DNA of 34,746 nt, taken from an uncultured Coriobacteriales bacterium (lineage in GTDB: Bacteria > Actinomycetota > Coriobacteriia > Coriobacteriales > Eggerthellaceae). The stretch covers positions 1-34,746 of the forward strand of contig CAMPNZ010000008.1 in NCBI GenBank assembly GCA_946892075.1, read 5' to 3'. Shown piece after piece: positions 24,270 to 31,639 of this stretch. Under the pieces are notes generated by a model. It made no database searches. It was not told the DNA's origin and was given only the letters and a program-made list of their open reading frames with translations. The position numbers and the translations under genes are program-made. Position 1 is the stretch's first letter. Each line of letters begins with the position of its first letter.

Positions 24270-25670
24270 TTATGCCGCAAAGCACGAAATCCACTTGCTT
24301 ACGATAGGAATATACCCCATTACCAGTATGAATACTATCAAAAGCGGAATAATGTAGCTAATATAAACGCGCGTACAACGAGGAAATTTTATACCCTGGC
24401 CTTCGTCGGCTTCCTTCAGGAAATTTGCCCAGCCCCAGCCGCGTTTATGCGTGCAGAACACCAAAATGGCAAGCGAGCCTAAGGGCAGCAAGTTGTTCGA
24501 CACGATGAAGTCCTCGACGCCTTGGATGTTGCCAATGCCAGGCACCGTACACGCCGACCACACGTTAAAGCCCAGTGCGCAGGGAATTGCCAGCACGAAC
24601 AGCGCGCACGAGTTAATCAGCACGGCCTGTTTGCGCGTGAGGCCCCACTGCTCCATGGTGAAGCTCATGATGAACTCGAACACTGCTATGACGGTTGAAA
24701 GCGCAGCTACCGACATGAAAATGAAGAACAAACAACCCCATACATTGCCTAACGGCATCGACTCGAATACCACAGGAAGTGTTTGGAACACCAGGCCAGG
24801 GCCACCTTGCGGGTTCACGCCAAATGCGGCGCACGCAGGGAAGATGATAAGGCCCGCCATGAACGCAACCACGGTGTCAAGCGCGCCGATGCGCAGCGCT
24901 TCGCCTGGTAAAGCGTGACTTTTGTCGATGTAGCTGCCGAAAATGGCAAGCGCGCCAATTCCAACCGACATCGTGAAGAACGCCTGTCCCATGGCGGCGT
25001 ACACCACTTCCAAAAGGCCTGGCAAACCGCCTGCCGTTAAACGCGCGAAATCGGGCACAAGGTAAAACGCCACACCTGCCGATGCTCCGGGCAGCGTCAC
25101 GCTGCGAATAGACAGCAGGGCGAGCACCACAAACAGGGCAACCATCAGCACTTTTGTAACGCGCTCAACGCCTTTTTGCAAGCCGGCACGCGTGCTAAGC
25201 GCGCCAATAATCACCACCACGGCGGTCCAGAAAATCATTTCCAGCGGGTTAGCAAGCATGCCCGAGAACACGTCTGCCACCTGGCTGGTGCTTAAGCCAC
25301 TGAACGCGCCCGAGCCGCTTTTCACGATGTAGTCAAGCAGCCATCCCGACACCACCATGTAGAACATCATCAAAATGTAGCAGCCGATGAAACCGATCCA
25401 CTTGATGCGGTGCCACTTCGTGCCCGCCGGCTCGATGGCTTCAAACGCGCGCGCGTAACTTTTTTGGCTTGCGCGCCCGATGCCGAATTCCATAACCACA
25501 ATGGGCAGGGTAAGCGCCACAAGAAAAACGAGGTACAACAGCACAAATGCGCCGCCACCGTATTTTCCGGTTATATAGGGGAATCGCCAAACGTTCCCAA
25601 GCCCGATAGCGCAACCAGCACTGATGAGAATGAATCCCAAACGTGACGCGAATTTTTCTCGTTTTTCCAT
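24270..25670 (-). CDS. Neurotransmitter:sodium symporter (NSS/LeuT family)
   Basis: Sodium-coupled transporter for an amino acid or related compound in the plasma membrane. The 466-aa, strongly hydrophobic protein fits bacterial NSS members with 11-12 membrane helices. Helix 1 carries the family signature GFILISAGCAIGLGNVWRFPY, whose unwound centre forms the sodium and substrate sites; GGGAFVLLYL follows in helix 2. Other family-like blocks are YAAMGQAFFTMSVGIGALAIFG's core (helix 6 region) and FIFMSVAALSTVIAVFE's core (helix 8 region). The ATG at 25670 has a perfect AAGGAGG 6 nt upstream. Substrate cannot be deduced; Leu, Trp and Tyr are common in the family. Confidence 0.94.
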   Translation of the reverse strand: MEKREKFASRLGFILISAGCAIGLGNVWRFPYITGKYGGGAFVLLYLVFLVALTLPIVVMEFGIGRASQKSYARAFEAIEPAGTKWHRIKWIGFIGCYILMMFYMVVSGWLLDYIVKSGSGAFSGLSTSQVADVFSGMLANPLEMIFWTAVVVIIGALSTRAGLQKGVERVTKVLMVALFVVLALLSIRSVTLPGASAGVAFYLVPDFARLTAGGLPGLLEVVYAAMGQAFFTMSVGIGALAIFGSYIDKSHALPGEALRIGALDTVVAFMAGLIIFPACAAFGVNPQGGPGLVFQTLPVVFESMPLGNVWGCLFFIFMSVAALSTVIAVFEFIMSFTMEQWGLTRKQAVLINSCALFVLAIPCALGFNVWSACTVPGIGNIQGVEDFIVSNNLLPLGSLAILVFCTHKRGWGWANFLKEADEGQGIKFPRCTRVYISYIIPLLIVFILVMGYIPIVSKWISCFAA

Positions 25671-25696
25671 GCAAGCCTCCTTAATTGACTCGTTGT

Positions 25697-25836
25697 TTTA
25701 GAAACGCCGTTCTAGAAATGCGCTTCTAGAAATGTTGTGGTACAAATACTGCCCTAGAAATGCCGCTTTACCTGCACTGCTTTACGCATGCGGTTTTACG
25801 CGTGCTGCTTTACGCGTGCTGCTTTACGCGTGCTGT
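25697..25836. repeat. 14-bp tandem repeats running into a stop codon
   Basis: Two sets of 14-bp units. TCTAGAAATG-type units lie at 25711-25724 and 25725-25738, with looser copies either side. TTTACGCGTGCTGC units lie at 25795, 25809 and 25823, with a degenerate one at 25781. The last unit contains the stop codon of the M18 aminopeptidase gene (25824-25826). No terminator hairpin was seen. Confidence 0.75.
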
Positions 25837-27374
25837 TCCAGGAACGCTTTGTAGCCTTTATATGCTTCATACACGTCGACCTTGCTGGTAATTTCCCAAG
25901 GAGCGTGCATGCTAAGCACCGAAATGCCCGAATCGATAACGTCCATGCCGTATTTTGCGGGAAGATACGCGATGGTGCCGCCGCCTCCCGCGTTGACTTT
26001 GCCCAGTTCAGCGGTTTGATACACCACCTGCGCGTCGTCCATGATGCGGCGAATGCGCGCCATGTATTCCGCTGACGCATCGTTGCTGCCGCTTTTTCCG
26101 CGTGCACCCGTATACTTGTTGAACACCAGGCCATGGCCCAAAAATGCCGCGTTTTTCGCCTCGAACGACGACGGGAACGCCGGGTCGAAGCCCGCCGACA
26201 CGTCGGATGACAGCATGTGCGACGCCCGCAGTGCGCGCTTCAAGTTCAACATGCCGCCGCAACCCATGCATTCCATAAGTTCGGCAACGGTGTCTTCGAA
26301 AAAGCACGACGCCATGCCGCTTGCGCCTACCGATCCGATTTCTTCTTTGTCAACAAGAACGCACAGCGCGGTGCGTGTAATATTTGAGGCATCAAGCTGG
26401 GCTTTTATCGACGTGAAAGCACAGGCGCTGTCGTCTTGCCCGTACGCGAGAATCATCGAGCGGTCGAAGCCCATTTCGCGCGCGCTGCCCGCCGGCACCA
26501 CTTCCAGTTCCGCGGAAAGAAAGTCGGCTTCCTGGATGCCGTAGCTTTCAAGAAGATACTGCAACAGCGCTGCTTTTACGGTTCCAGTGGAGGCGGGGTT
26601 TGATGCGGAGTTAGGCGCGGGAACGGAGTTGGGAACGGATGCTGCGGGAACGGATGCTGCGGCATCCTGACGTGCGGCGTCACCCGAAACCGCACCTTCG
26701 CCCGAAACCGCACCTTCGCCTGAAACCGCACAATACCGGTACGTTCCATCGTCAGCACGGCGAATGTGCAAAGGCGACGAGCCCACAATAATGTCAAGCG
26801 CCTCGGCGTCAATCACGTTACTGGCGGGTTTCTTCATCTGTTCGCCTGCAAGATGAATGAGCAAGTCGCTAATACAAAACACCGGGTCAGACGGCTTTTC
26901 TCCAACGCACACCTCCACAAGCGTGCCGTCCTTTTTCGCAACAACGCCATGCAGCGCCAGCGGCAGCGTTACCCATTGATAGCTTTTAATGCCGCCGTAA
27001 TAATGCGTGTCAAGCTTCGCAATGCCCTGCTCTTCGAACAGGGGATTTTGCTTCACGTCAAGGCGCGGCGAGTCGATGTGCGCGCCCAAAATGGAAAAAC
27101 CCTCTTGAAGTGGCGCGGTGCCGATATGTGCAAGAATGATTGCCTTGTGTTTGGTGGTTGCATACACCTTGTCGCCCGGCTGCAAGCGGCGCCCCAGGCG
27201 AATGTAGTCGTCCAAATTCACGTAACCAGCCGCCTGCGCATATGAAATGGCAGCCTGCACAATTTCGCGCTCGATTTTATAGTCCGACAAAAAGTTGATG
27301 TATTCCCTGCTGAGAGCCTGCATAGAGGCCAATTCAGTTTCGTTAAGCGTAAGCCAAGCCGATTGAGATTTCAT
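25824..27374 (-). CDS. M18 family metalloaminopeptidase with repeat insertion
   Basis: Cytoplasmic zinc aminopeptidase of the M18 type (aspartyl/aminopeptidase I relatives), 516 aa, releasing N-terminal residues from peptides. Metal and catalytic features: GAHIDSPR with His99 and Asp101, GQDDS with Asp314/315, VDKEEIGS with Glu344/345, SSDVSAGFD, and a late His in SMHAPWE. Between about residues 216 and 264 there is an insertion that starts AVSGEGAVSGEGAVSG and turns Ala/Pro/Ser/Asn-rich, encoded by DNA tandem repeats. The ATG at 27374 has AAAGGA about 7 nt upstream. A small ORF (27386-27529) ends just ahead of it. Confidence 0.92.
   Translation of the reverse strand: MKSQSAWLTLNETELASMQALSREYINFLSDYKIEREIVQAAISYAQAAGYVNLDDYIRLGRRLQPGDKVYATTKHKAIILAHIGTAPLQEGFSILGAHIDSPRLDVKQNPLFEEQGIAKLDTHYYGGIKSYQWVTLPLALHGVVAKKDGTLVEVCVGEKPSDPVFCISDLLIHLAGEQMKKPASNVIDAEALDIIVGSSPLHIRRADDGTYRYCAVSGEGAVSGEGAVSGDAARQDAAASVPAASVPNSVPAPNSASNPASTGTVKAALLQYLLESYGIQEADFLSAELEVVPAGSAREMGFDRSMILAYGQDDSACAFTSIKAQLDASNITRTALCVLVDKEEIGSVGASGMASCFFEDTVAELMECMGCGGMLNLKRALRASHMLSSDVSAGFDPAFPSSFEAKNAAFLGHGLVFNKYTGARGKSGSNDASAEYMARIRRIMDDAQVVYQTAELGKVNAGGGGTIAYLPAKYGMDVIDSGISVLSMHAPWEITSKVDVYEAYKGYKAFLEQHA
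26631..26731 (-). repeat. In-gene tandem repeats (15 bp and 18 bp)
   Basis: Two 15-bp units GGGAACGGATGCTGC (26631-26645, 26646-26660), then two and a half 18-bp units CCCGAAACCGCACCTTCG (26683, 26701, 26719). Both periods are multiples of three, and they encode the low-complexity insertion in the M18 peptidase. The first again contains GGGAACG. Confidence 0.8.
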
Positions 27375-27385
27375 AATACGTCCTT

Positions 27386-27529
27386 TCAGGGGGTGGAGAT
27401 GAGGTCCGCCGCCTTCACAAAATGCTCAGTTGTTGAATGAGGGATAAAAGGCAGCGCTACTAAAACTTTCCGGTAAACGAAAAGCCCACATGGGTGCTAA
27501 AAAAGAATTTGTATCCTTTTACAACCATT
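27386..27529 (-). CDS. Possible 47-aa small ORF ahead of the aminopeptidase
   Basis: The ATG at 27529 has AAGGGG 5 nt upstream, and the frame runs 47 codons to a TGA 11 bp before the peptidase start. The peptide begins MVVKGYKFFFSTHVGFF and is hydrophobic in its first half. I recognise no family. A promoter-like pair lies just upstream. It could be a leader peptide or a small protein; it could also be chance. Confidence 0.3.
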
Positions 27530-27555
27530 ACTGCCCCTTCAAAGATTTAGGGGTA

Positions 27556-27582
27556 TGATACACCGAATTTTCCAGAAACAAG
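27556..27582 (-). promoter_or_regulatory. Candidate promoter for small ORF/aminopeptidase
   Basis: On the minus strand TTGTTT (27577-27582) and TATCAT (27556-27561) stand 15 bp apart, or 16 bp if the -35 is read as CTTGTT, in an AT-rich gap. The position, about 30 bp before the small ORF, is suitable. The match is moderate. Confidence 0.35.
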
Positions 27583-27636
27583 CGCATAATGCGAAATTTG
27601 TGCATAATTCACGAAAACAATTAACCGCCTTGAAAT

Positions 27637-27684
27637 AAAACGCGCTACTTTCAAAACGCGCTACTTTCAAAACGCGCTACTTTC
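27637..27684. repeat. Three exact 16-bp tandem repeats across a stop codon
   Basis: AAAACGCGCTACTTTC occurs three times without gap (27637, 27653, 27669). The last copy contains the stop codon of the isochorismatase-like gene (27677-27679). This parallels the 14-bp repeat that covers the aminopeptidase stop. Confidence 0.9.
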
Positions 27685-28243
27685 CATCTTGTTTATCGAT
27701 GATGCGGAAATTCAGGTTGCGTCCCACTTCAAACAGCGAGCACTTCGACGCCTGCGAAATGCCAGTATGGCTGATGTTCATGATAACGGGCACGCTGGGC
27801 AGGGCACTTTGCGCGATAATCACGTTTGAAAGCAGCGAGCGCACGGGGGACGAGCCAATAAGCTCGACGCTCTGAAATGGCTGAACGCCCATCGAAGTCG
27901 CGACGCTTTGCGCTTTTGCAAGGCGCGAAAACAGGATGCTTGAGCCGGGCGCTTCCTTGTAAAACACCTCGTCAGAGTCTTCTTTAAGCGTCGCAATGCA
28001 GCCGTACAAGTCACTATCGTTGCCTGATTCTTGCAGGTCTTTCATCGAAAACAGACGCTTGTTCTTCGTGTCCGCGTACGACGTTTCGTGGCGGTCCAGC
28101 AAAAAGAAAATGCGATCGCCCGCCTCGCGATAGTCCACAATGCGCGAAGCACAGTACGTTTCAAAGGCGTGCGCGTGTCCTTGCGCCGACAAATCTTTCA
28201 TGAACGAAACTTGCACGTCAACCACTATAAGAAGCCGCTTCAT
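27677..28243 (-). CDS. Isochorismatase-like hydrolase, apparently without catalytic Cys
   Basis: 188-aa protein of the cysteine hydrolase/isochorismatase-like fold (nicotinamidase relatives). It starts MKRLLIVVDVQVSFM with the conserved Asp9, has an RHETSYADT stretch and a plausible catalytic Lys in VFYKEAPGS at about 97. Where relatives have a G-x-x-x-D-x-C-V motif followed by SNAL, this protein reads ELIGSSPVRSLLSNVII. Both the Asp and the nucleophilic Cys seem to be replaced, the Cys by Ser. It may be a pseudoenzyme or use another chemistry. The ATG at 28243 has only a distant GAGG upstream. It is separated from its neighbours by long repeat-bearing gaps. Confidence 0.75.
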   Translation of the reverse strand: MKRLLIVVDVQVSFMKDLSAQGHAHAFETYCASRIVDYREAGDRIFFLLDRHETSYADTKNKRLFSMKDLQESGNDSDLYGCIATLKEDSDEVFYKEAPGSSILFSRLAKAQSVATSMGVQPFQSVELIGSSPVRSLLSNVIIAQSALPSVPVIMNISHTGISQASKCSLFEVGRNLNFRIIDKQDGK

Positions 28244-28705
28244 CGGTGTTCGTCAACCTCTTTTCACATAGAAACACGCATTGGGCAAGGGCTCATTATA
28301 GTGCTGTTGACGCGGTTGCACAAGTAAGAACGCGCAAGGGGCGTTGCCGGCAAAATTGTGCGGCGGAACAGCGGTTTAACGGTGCGGGAACGGGGAACGT
28401 CGGGAACGGGAACGGGTGCGGGAGTTGGTGCTGGCACGATGCGGCGTGGCGGTGCGTGATGCGGGAACGGGTGGCACGTGGTGCGGTGCGGCGCGTGAAC
28501 GGGCGCGGAGGGTGGTGCTGGCACGACGCGGCGTGGCGGTGCGTGATGCGGGAACGGGTGGCACATGGTGCGGTGCGGCGTGGCGCGTGATGCGGCAACG
28601 GGTGCGGGTGGCAGATGTTCTTGCTCGCAACAAAATCAGACGCGGCGCGCGAGGACGCGCCCCATCGGGAGTTGAGCATATTTGTTCCCATACCATAAAC
28701 GCTGC
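28244..28705. other. G-rich low-complexity intergenic region
   Basis: About 460 bp without a supported gene. From about 28370 to 28620 the plus strand is a monotonous G-rich sequence built from words such as GCGGGAACGGG and GGTGCGGTGCGG. Open frames in it on both strands are Arg-, Pro- or Gly-rich products of low complexity, and I reject them as genes. Confidence 0.55.
28427..28600. repeat. Two tandem copies of an 87-bp repeat
   Basis: Copies start at 28427 and 28514 with GGTGCTGGCACGA. They are nearly identical for about the first 65 bp and diverge near the end. Each contains GATGCGGGAACGGGTGGCAC. Confidence 0.8.
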
Positions 28706-28737
28706 ATAAAAAAGGCTGCAGGAAAATCCCGCAGCCT
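28706..28737 (-). terminator. Rho-independent terminator after the first CWB2 gene
   Basis: On the minus strand the hairpin AGGCTGC...GCAGCCT (7-bp stem, extended by inner G-C pairs around an A/T loop) is followed by TTTTTT. It lies about 180 bp downstream of the stop at 28918. A near-identical copy follows the next paralogue at 31416-31446. Confidence 0.8.
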
Positions 28738-28917
28738 CCTAAACGATAATGTTGACGTGCGCTTATGCGTCCAGCAAGCAGTTATGCGCTCTCGTTGTAC
28801 CACGCAGGCAGCCGCGTTCGCGCTTGCTGCGCACATCATGAGTAATGCTGTTTCGCCAGCTCAAGCCGCTTGATGCATAATGCTATTTCGCACGCTCATG
28901 CTTCTTAGTTTCGGATG

Positions 28918-31056
28918 CTATTTGGCATCCTTGCCCGTAAAAACGCCTTTCAAGGCATCAGTAGCGCCTTCTCCTACAACCGATGTTCCACCAAAGATGT
29001 AGTAATTTTTGATGCTGTTCTTGTTAGCAGCAACTACGTCGTTGATGGCGGTTTGGTTTGTGTTGTCTGCAAGTACCATAACCGAGTTTTGCTTACCACA
29101 AAGGGCAGCTCCTGCAAGAGCATCAGTGTATCCCCAACCAGTAGCAATTGCCATGTTATTTGCGCTCATGCCAAGCGAGATAAGTTTGGTGGCAAGTTTG
29201 GCGCTTGTGTCGTAGGCCGTGTTACCAGCTACACGCTCAACAGCAATGCCAGCCTCTTGAAGCTGTGCTTCTACCTCGGGAGATACTACCGCGGCGCCTC
29301 CTACGATGTAGACCTTCTTTACGCCTTTATCCTTCATAGTTTGGATGTTTGAAGCATCAAGCGTTGCGGTGTTGTAGTTTGCAAGGAAAATAGGAGCTTT
29401 CTTTGCGTAAGCAAAACTTGCAGCAGAAAGCGCGTCTTCATATCCCCAGCTGGTTGCTACAACCGCTGTATCGCTTTTGGCAAGTTTTTGAGCAATGTCG
29501 TTGGCCGTGTCACTTGCCATATTGCCTGCAACACGCTCTACCTCAATGTTTAAGGCTTTAAGCTGGGCTACAACGTCGTTACTGATGGCGTTTTCTCCGC
29601 CGCACACAACAACTTTGCTTGTTTGCAGGCGCTTAAGCTCGGCAATGGTTTGCTCGGGCAGTTGGCCGTGCTTGGTAAGCAGAACAGGGGCATTTAAGCT
29701 TCCAGCCAGCGAGTTTGCAGACAGTGCATCCCAATAGCTCTCGCTTGTTGCAAGTACTACTTCTTTTACCGGATCGGGGAAGGCAGTTTTCACAATGGCT
29801 TCCATGGTGTCTTCTGCGGTTTCCCCAGCAATGCGCTTGGTTGCCTGATCAAAGCTTGGAACAGGGGATTCTTTCTGAGCATCGTTATCAGAGGCGCTTG
29901 TTGAGCCGCCACCATAACCACCGGAACCCCCGACGTAACCACCCGAGCTGCCCGATCCGCCTGCGCTACTTGAACCAGCAGATGAGCCTGCGCCGCCCGC
30001 GTTACCCGAGCTGCTTGAATTACCTGGTTGTGCGCTATTCGTGTTACCGTTATTTTGCTCCGAACCAGCTTGAGGTGCGTGCTGTTCGTCTTTGTTTCCC
30101 AGCTGAGGCATATGCGGGTCCACTTGCGAATCAGGTTTTGACACAGCTTTATTAATGGCGTCATTCAGCTTGGTAATTTGTTCGGTAAGATCTTCTGGCT
30201 TTGTTGCAGATTTCAATGCCGTTGTGGCATCGTTCGCAACTTGTTTCAAAGCCGCCTTATCGCTTGCAGATGTGGTATCCTGTTCGGCCAGCTCATTGGC
30301 CTGCTCAATTATGGCTTCTACCGGCTTTTTGTACAGCGCGTCAAGCTTCAGTTCTTTCCATTCCAAAACAACATTAAAGTTTCCAAGAACCGCATTCAAA
30401 CTAGCCGTTGCGGGCATAAAAAGTTGCGCCTCCAATTTACCAGCGGTTTTGCTTTCTTCAACCGGAATAAGAATCTCTTTTGGATACGGTTTTTTATCGC
30501 CAAACACGTTCTCTACGTCATGCGTGGTAAGAGGCGGCATTTCTGTGTATTCGCTTGCTGAACCAGCATTTTTGAGCGAAAAACGGCCTGCATAATTGCT
30601 GCTCGATTTGCCGCTAGCTTGGGATTTATCTGCAGATTTTGTTCCCTTGAGCGTAAGAACTAGGTAGGTTTTTTTATTCGTTTTGAACACGCGCAACGTG
30701 GCGAAATCGGCAGATGCATCCGCCTTTTCAGACTGAAGCACGTCAAAGGGGAGCTTCGTGTTCGGAGGAGCAGCTTGCGTCAAGCGCGCAAGGGCCGTTC
30801 CCGTTTGAAGCACATATTCACCTGGCATTTTGCGCGTGAGTGTATCGGCGAGCCTATCAAGATCGGTTGCAACCGACGCCGCAGGCGCAACAGCTCCCTG
30901 ATTGATCGCATTGTGGCCAGCAGCATTTTGTGCGCCTTGTTCGGCGTTGCGGTGCTGGTCAGCGGCCGGGTCGTTCTGCGGCTGGGCAAAAGCAAGTGAC
31001 GGTGGAAATACCAAAGTGGCGGCAAGAAGTGCGCCTGCGAATTGTTTCTTGTTCAT
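28918..31056 (-). CDS. Secreted CWB2 surface protein, paralogue 1
   Basis: 712-aa exported protein. A signal peptide (MNKKQFAGALLAATL, likely cleavage after AFA at about 24) is followed by an N-terminal module at about 70-245 that weakly resembles a NEAT domain. It has beta-rich sequence, KKTYLVLTLKG near one end and FNVVLEWKEL at the other. A helical segment at about 250-310 and a Gly/Ser/Asn linker at about 320-395 come next. Three cell-wall-binding repeat 2 (CWB2) units span 408-712, each with blocks like VVCGGENAIS, VYIVGGAAVV or YYIFGGTSVV. CWB2 domains hold S-layer-type proteins to wall polymers in clostridia, so wall attachment is likely. A perfect AAGGAGG lies 5 nt before the ATG at 31056. 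A terminator follows at 28706-28737. Confidence 0.93.
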   Translation of the reverse strand: MNKKQFAGALLAATLVFPPSLAFAQPQNDPAADQHRNAEQGAQNAAGHNAINQGAVAPAASVATDLDRLADTLTRKMPGEYVLQTGTALARLTQAAPPNTKLPFDVLQSEKADASADFATLRVFKTNKKTYLVLTLKGTKSADKSQASGKSSSNYAGRFSLKNAGSASEYTEMPPLTTHDVENVFGDKKPYPKEILIPVEESKTAGKLEAQLFMPATASLNAVLGNFNVVLEWKELKLDALYKKPVEAIIEQANELAEQDTTSASDKAALKQVANDATTALKSATKPEDLTEQITKLNDAINKAVSKPDSQVDPHMPQLGNKDEQHAPQAGSEQNNGNTNSAQPGNSSSSGNAGGAGSSAGSSSAGGSGSSGGYVGGSGGYGGGSTSASDNDAQKESPVPSFDQATKRIAGETAEDTMEAIVKTAFPDPVKEVVLATSESYWDALSANSLAGSLNAPVLLTKHGQLPEQTIAELKRLQTSKVVVCGGENAISNDVVAQLKALNIEVERVAGNMASDTANDIAQKLAKSDTAVVATSWGYEDALSAASFAYAKKAPIFLANYNTATLDASNIQTMKDKGVKKVYIVGGAAVVSPEVEAQLQEAGIAVERVAGNTAYDTSAKLATKLISLGMSANNMAIATGWGYTDALAGAALCGKQNSVMVLADNTNQTAINDVVAANKNSIKNYYIFGGTSVVGEGATDALKGVFTGKDAK

Positions 31057-31369
31057 AGTTCCTCCTTATTGTTCCTGCATTTTGCGCAACGCCAGGGGAA
31101 ACAGTGAAAGACCTGCCCGTGCGCGCCATGCAGAGGGGGTAGACATTACATTTGCGAACAATGCGGAGTTTACAAAATTAACATTAAAAACTTGCTTAAG
31201 ATAAACTGAATCAGAAAATCTCCATAAGTGAGCGCGTGCGCCAAAATGCGCTGGTCATGCGCGGGAAGTGTAGCGAGCGCCTTCCTCCTATCACTCTCGC
31301 GCACTGTAATAGCGTCAAACAAGCATGCATGTAATAACACGAGTTATAGCAATCAATGAAAGATGAAAG
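31057..31369. other. Upstream region of CWB2 paralogue 1
   Basis: About 310 bp without a gene. The stretch 31150-31215 is AT-rich and probably holds the promoter of the paralogue 1 gene, but I could not fix a convincing -35/-10 pair. The rest has no structure that I can name. Confidence 0.4.
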
Positions 31370-31394
31370 AGGCTGCAGACCAATACCGCAGCCT
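31370..31394 (-). terminator. Second hairpin after CWB2 paralogue 2
   Basis: AGGCTGC (31370-31376) pairs with GCAGCCT (31388-31394) around an 11-nt loop. It repeats the stem of the stronger terminator 25 bp away, but on the minus strand only an interrupted T-rich stretch follows. It is probably a back-up terminator. Confidence 0.5.
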
Positions 31395-31415
31395 GGTAGT
31401 TTGAAGCAGTGCATA

Positions 31416-31446
31416 CAAAAAAGGCTGCAGGAAAATCCCGCAGCCT
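31416..31446 (-). terminator. Rho-independent terminator after CWB2 paralogue 2
   Basis: Same hairpin as at 28706-28737, AGGCTGC...GCAGCCT with a TTTTTT tail on the minus strand, about 195 bp after the stop at 31640. The 3' flank between stop and terminator (31447-31639 against 28738-28917) is recognisably related too, so the duplicated unit included gene, 3' flank and terminator. Confidence 0.8.
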
Positions 31447-31639
31447 CGTAAATGATGATGCTGACGTGCGCCTATGCTTCACGCAGGCGGTTGCGTTCTC
31501 GTGATGCGCCACGCAGGCGGTTGTGTGGGCGGACTGCATCATGCAAGCGGTTGCTTGCCCGCTTGTGGCGCACACCATAAGCAATGCCGTTTGACACCCT
31601 CATGCTGTTTCGCACCCTCATGCAGTTTGACGCCTGATG

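Noticed and set aside
28264..28709. Several overlapping ORFs of about 100-130 codons in the G-rich gap
   Set aside because: Products are Arg-, Pro-, Gly- or Trp-repeat low complexity with no ribosome site of note; they arise from an 87-bp tandem repeat.
28915..29352. Plus-strand ORFs antisense to the CWB2 repeats (also near 31731 and 33611)
   Set aside because: They recur in all three paralogues only because the sense-strand sequence is conserved; they are shadows.
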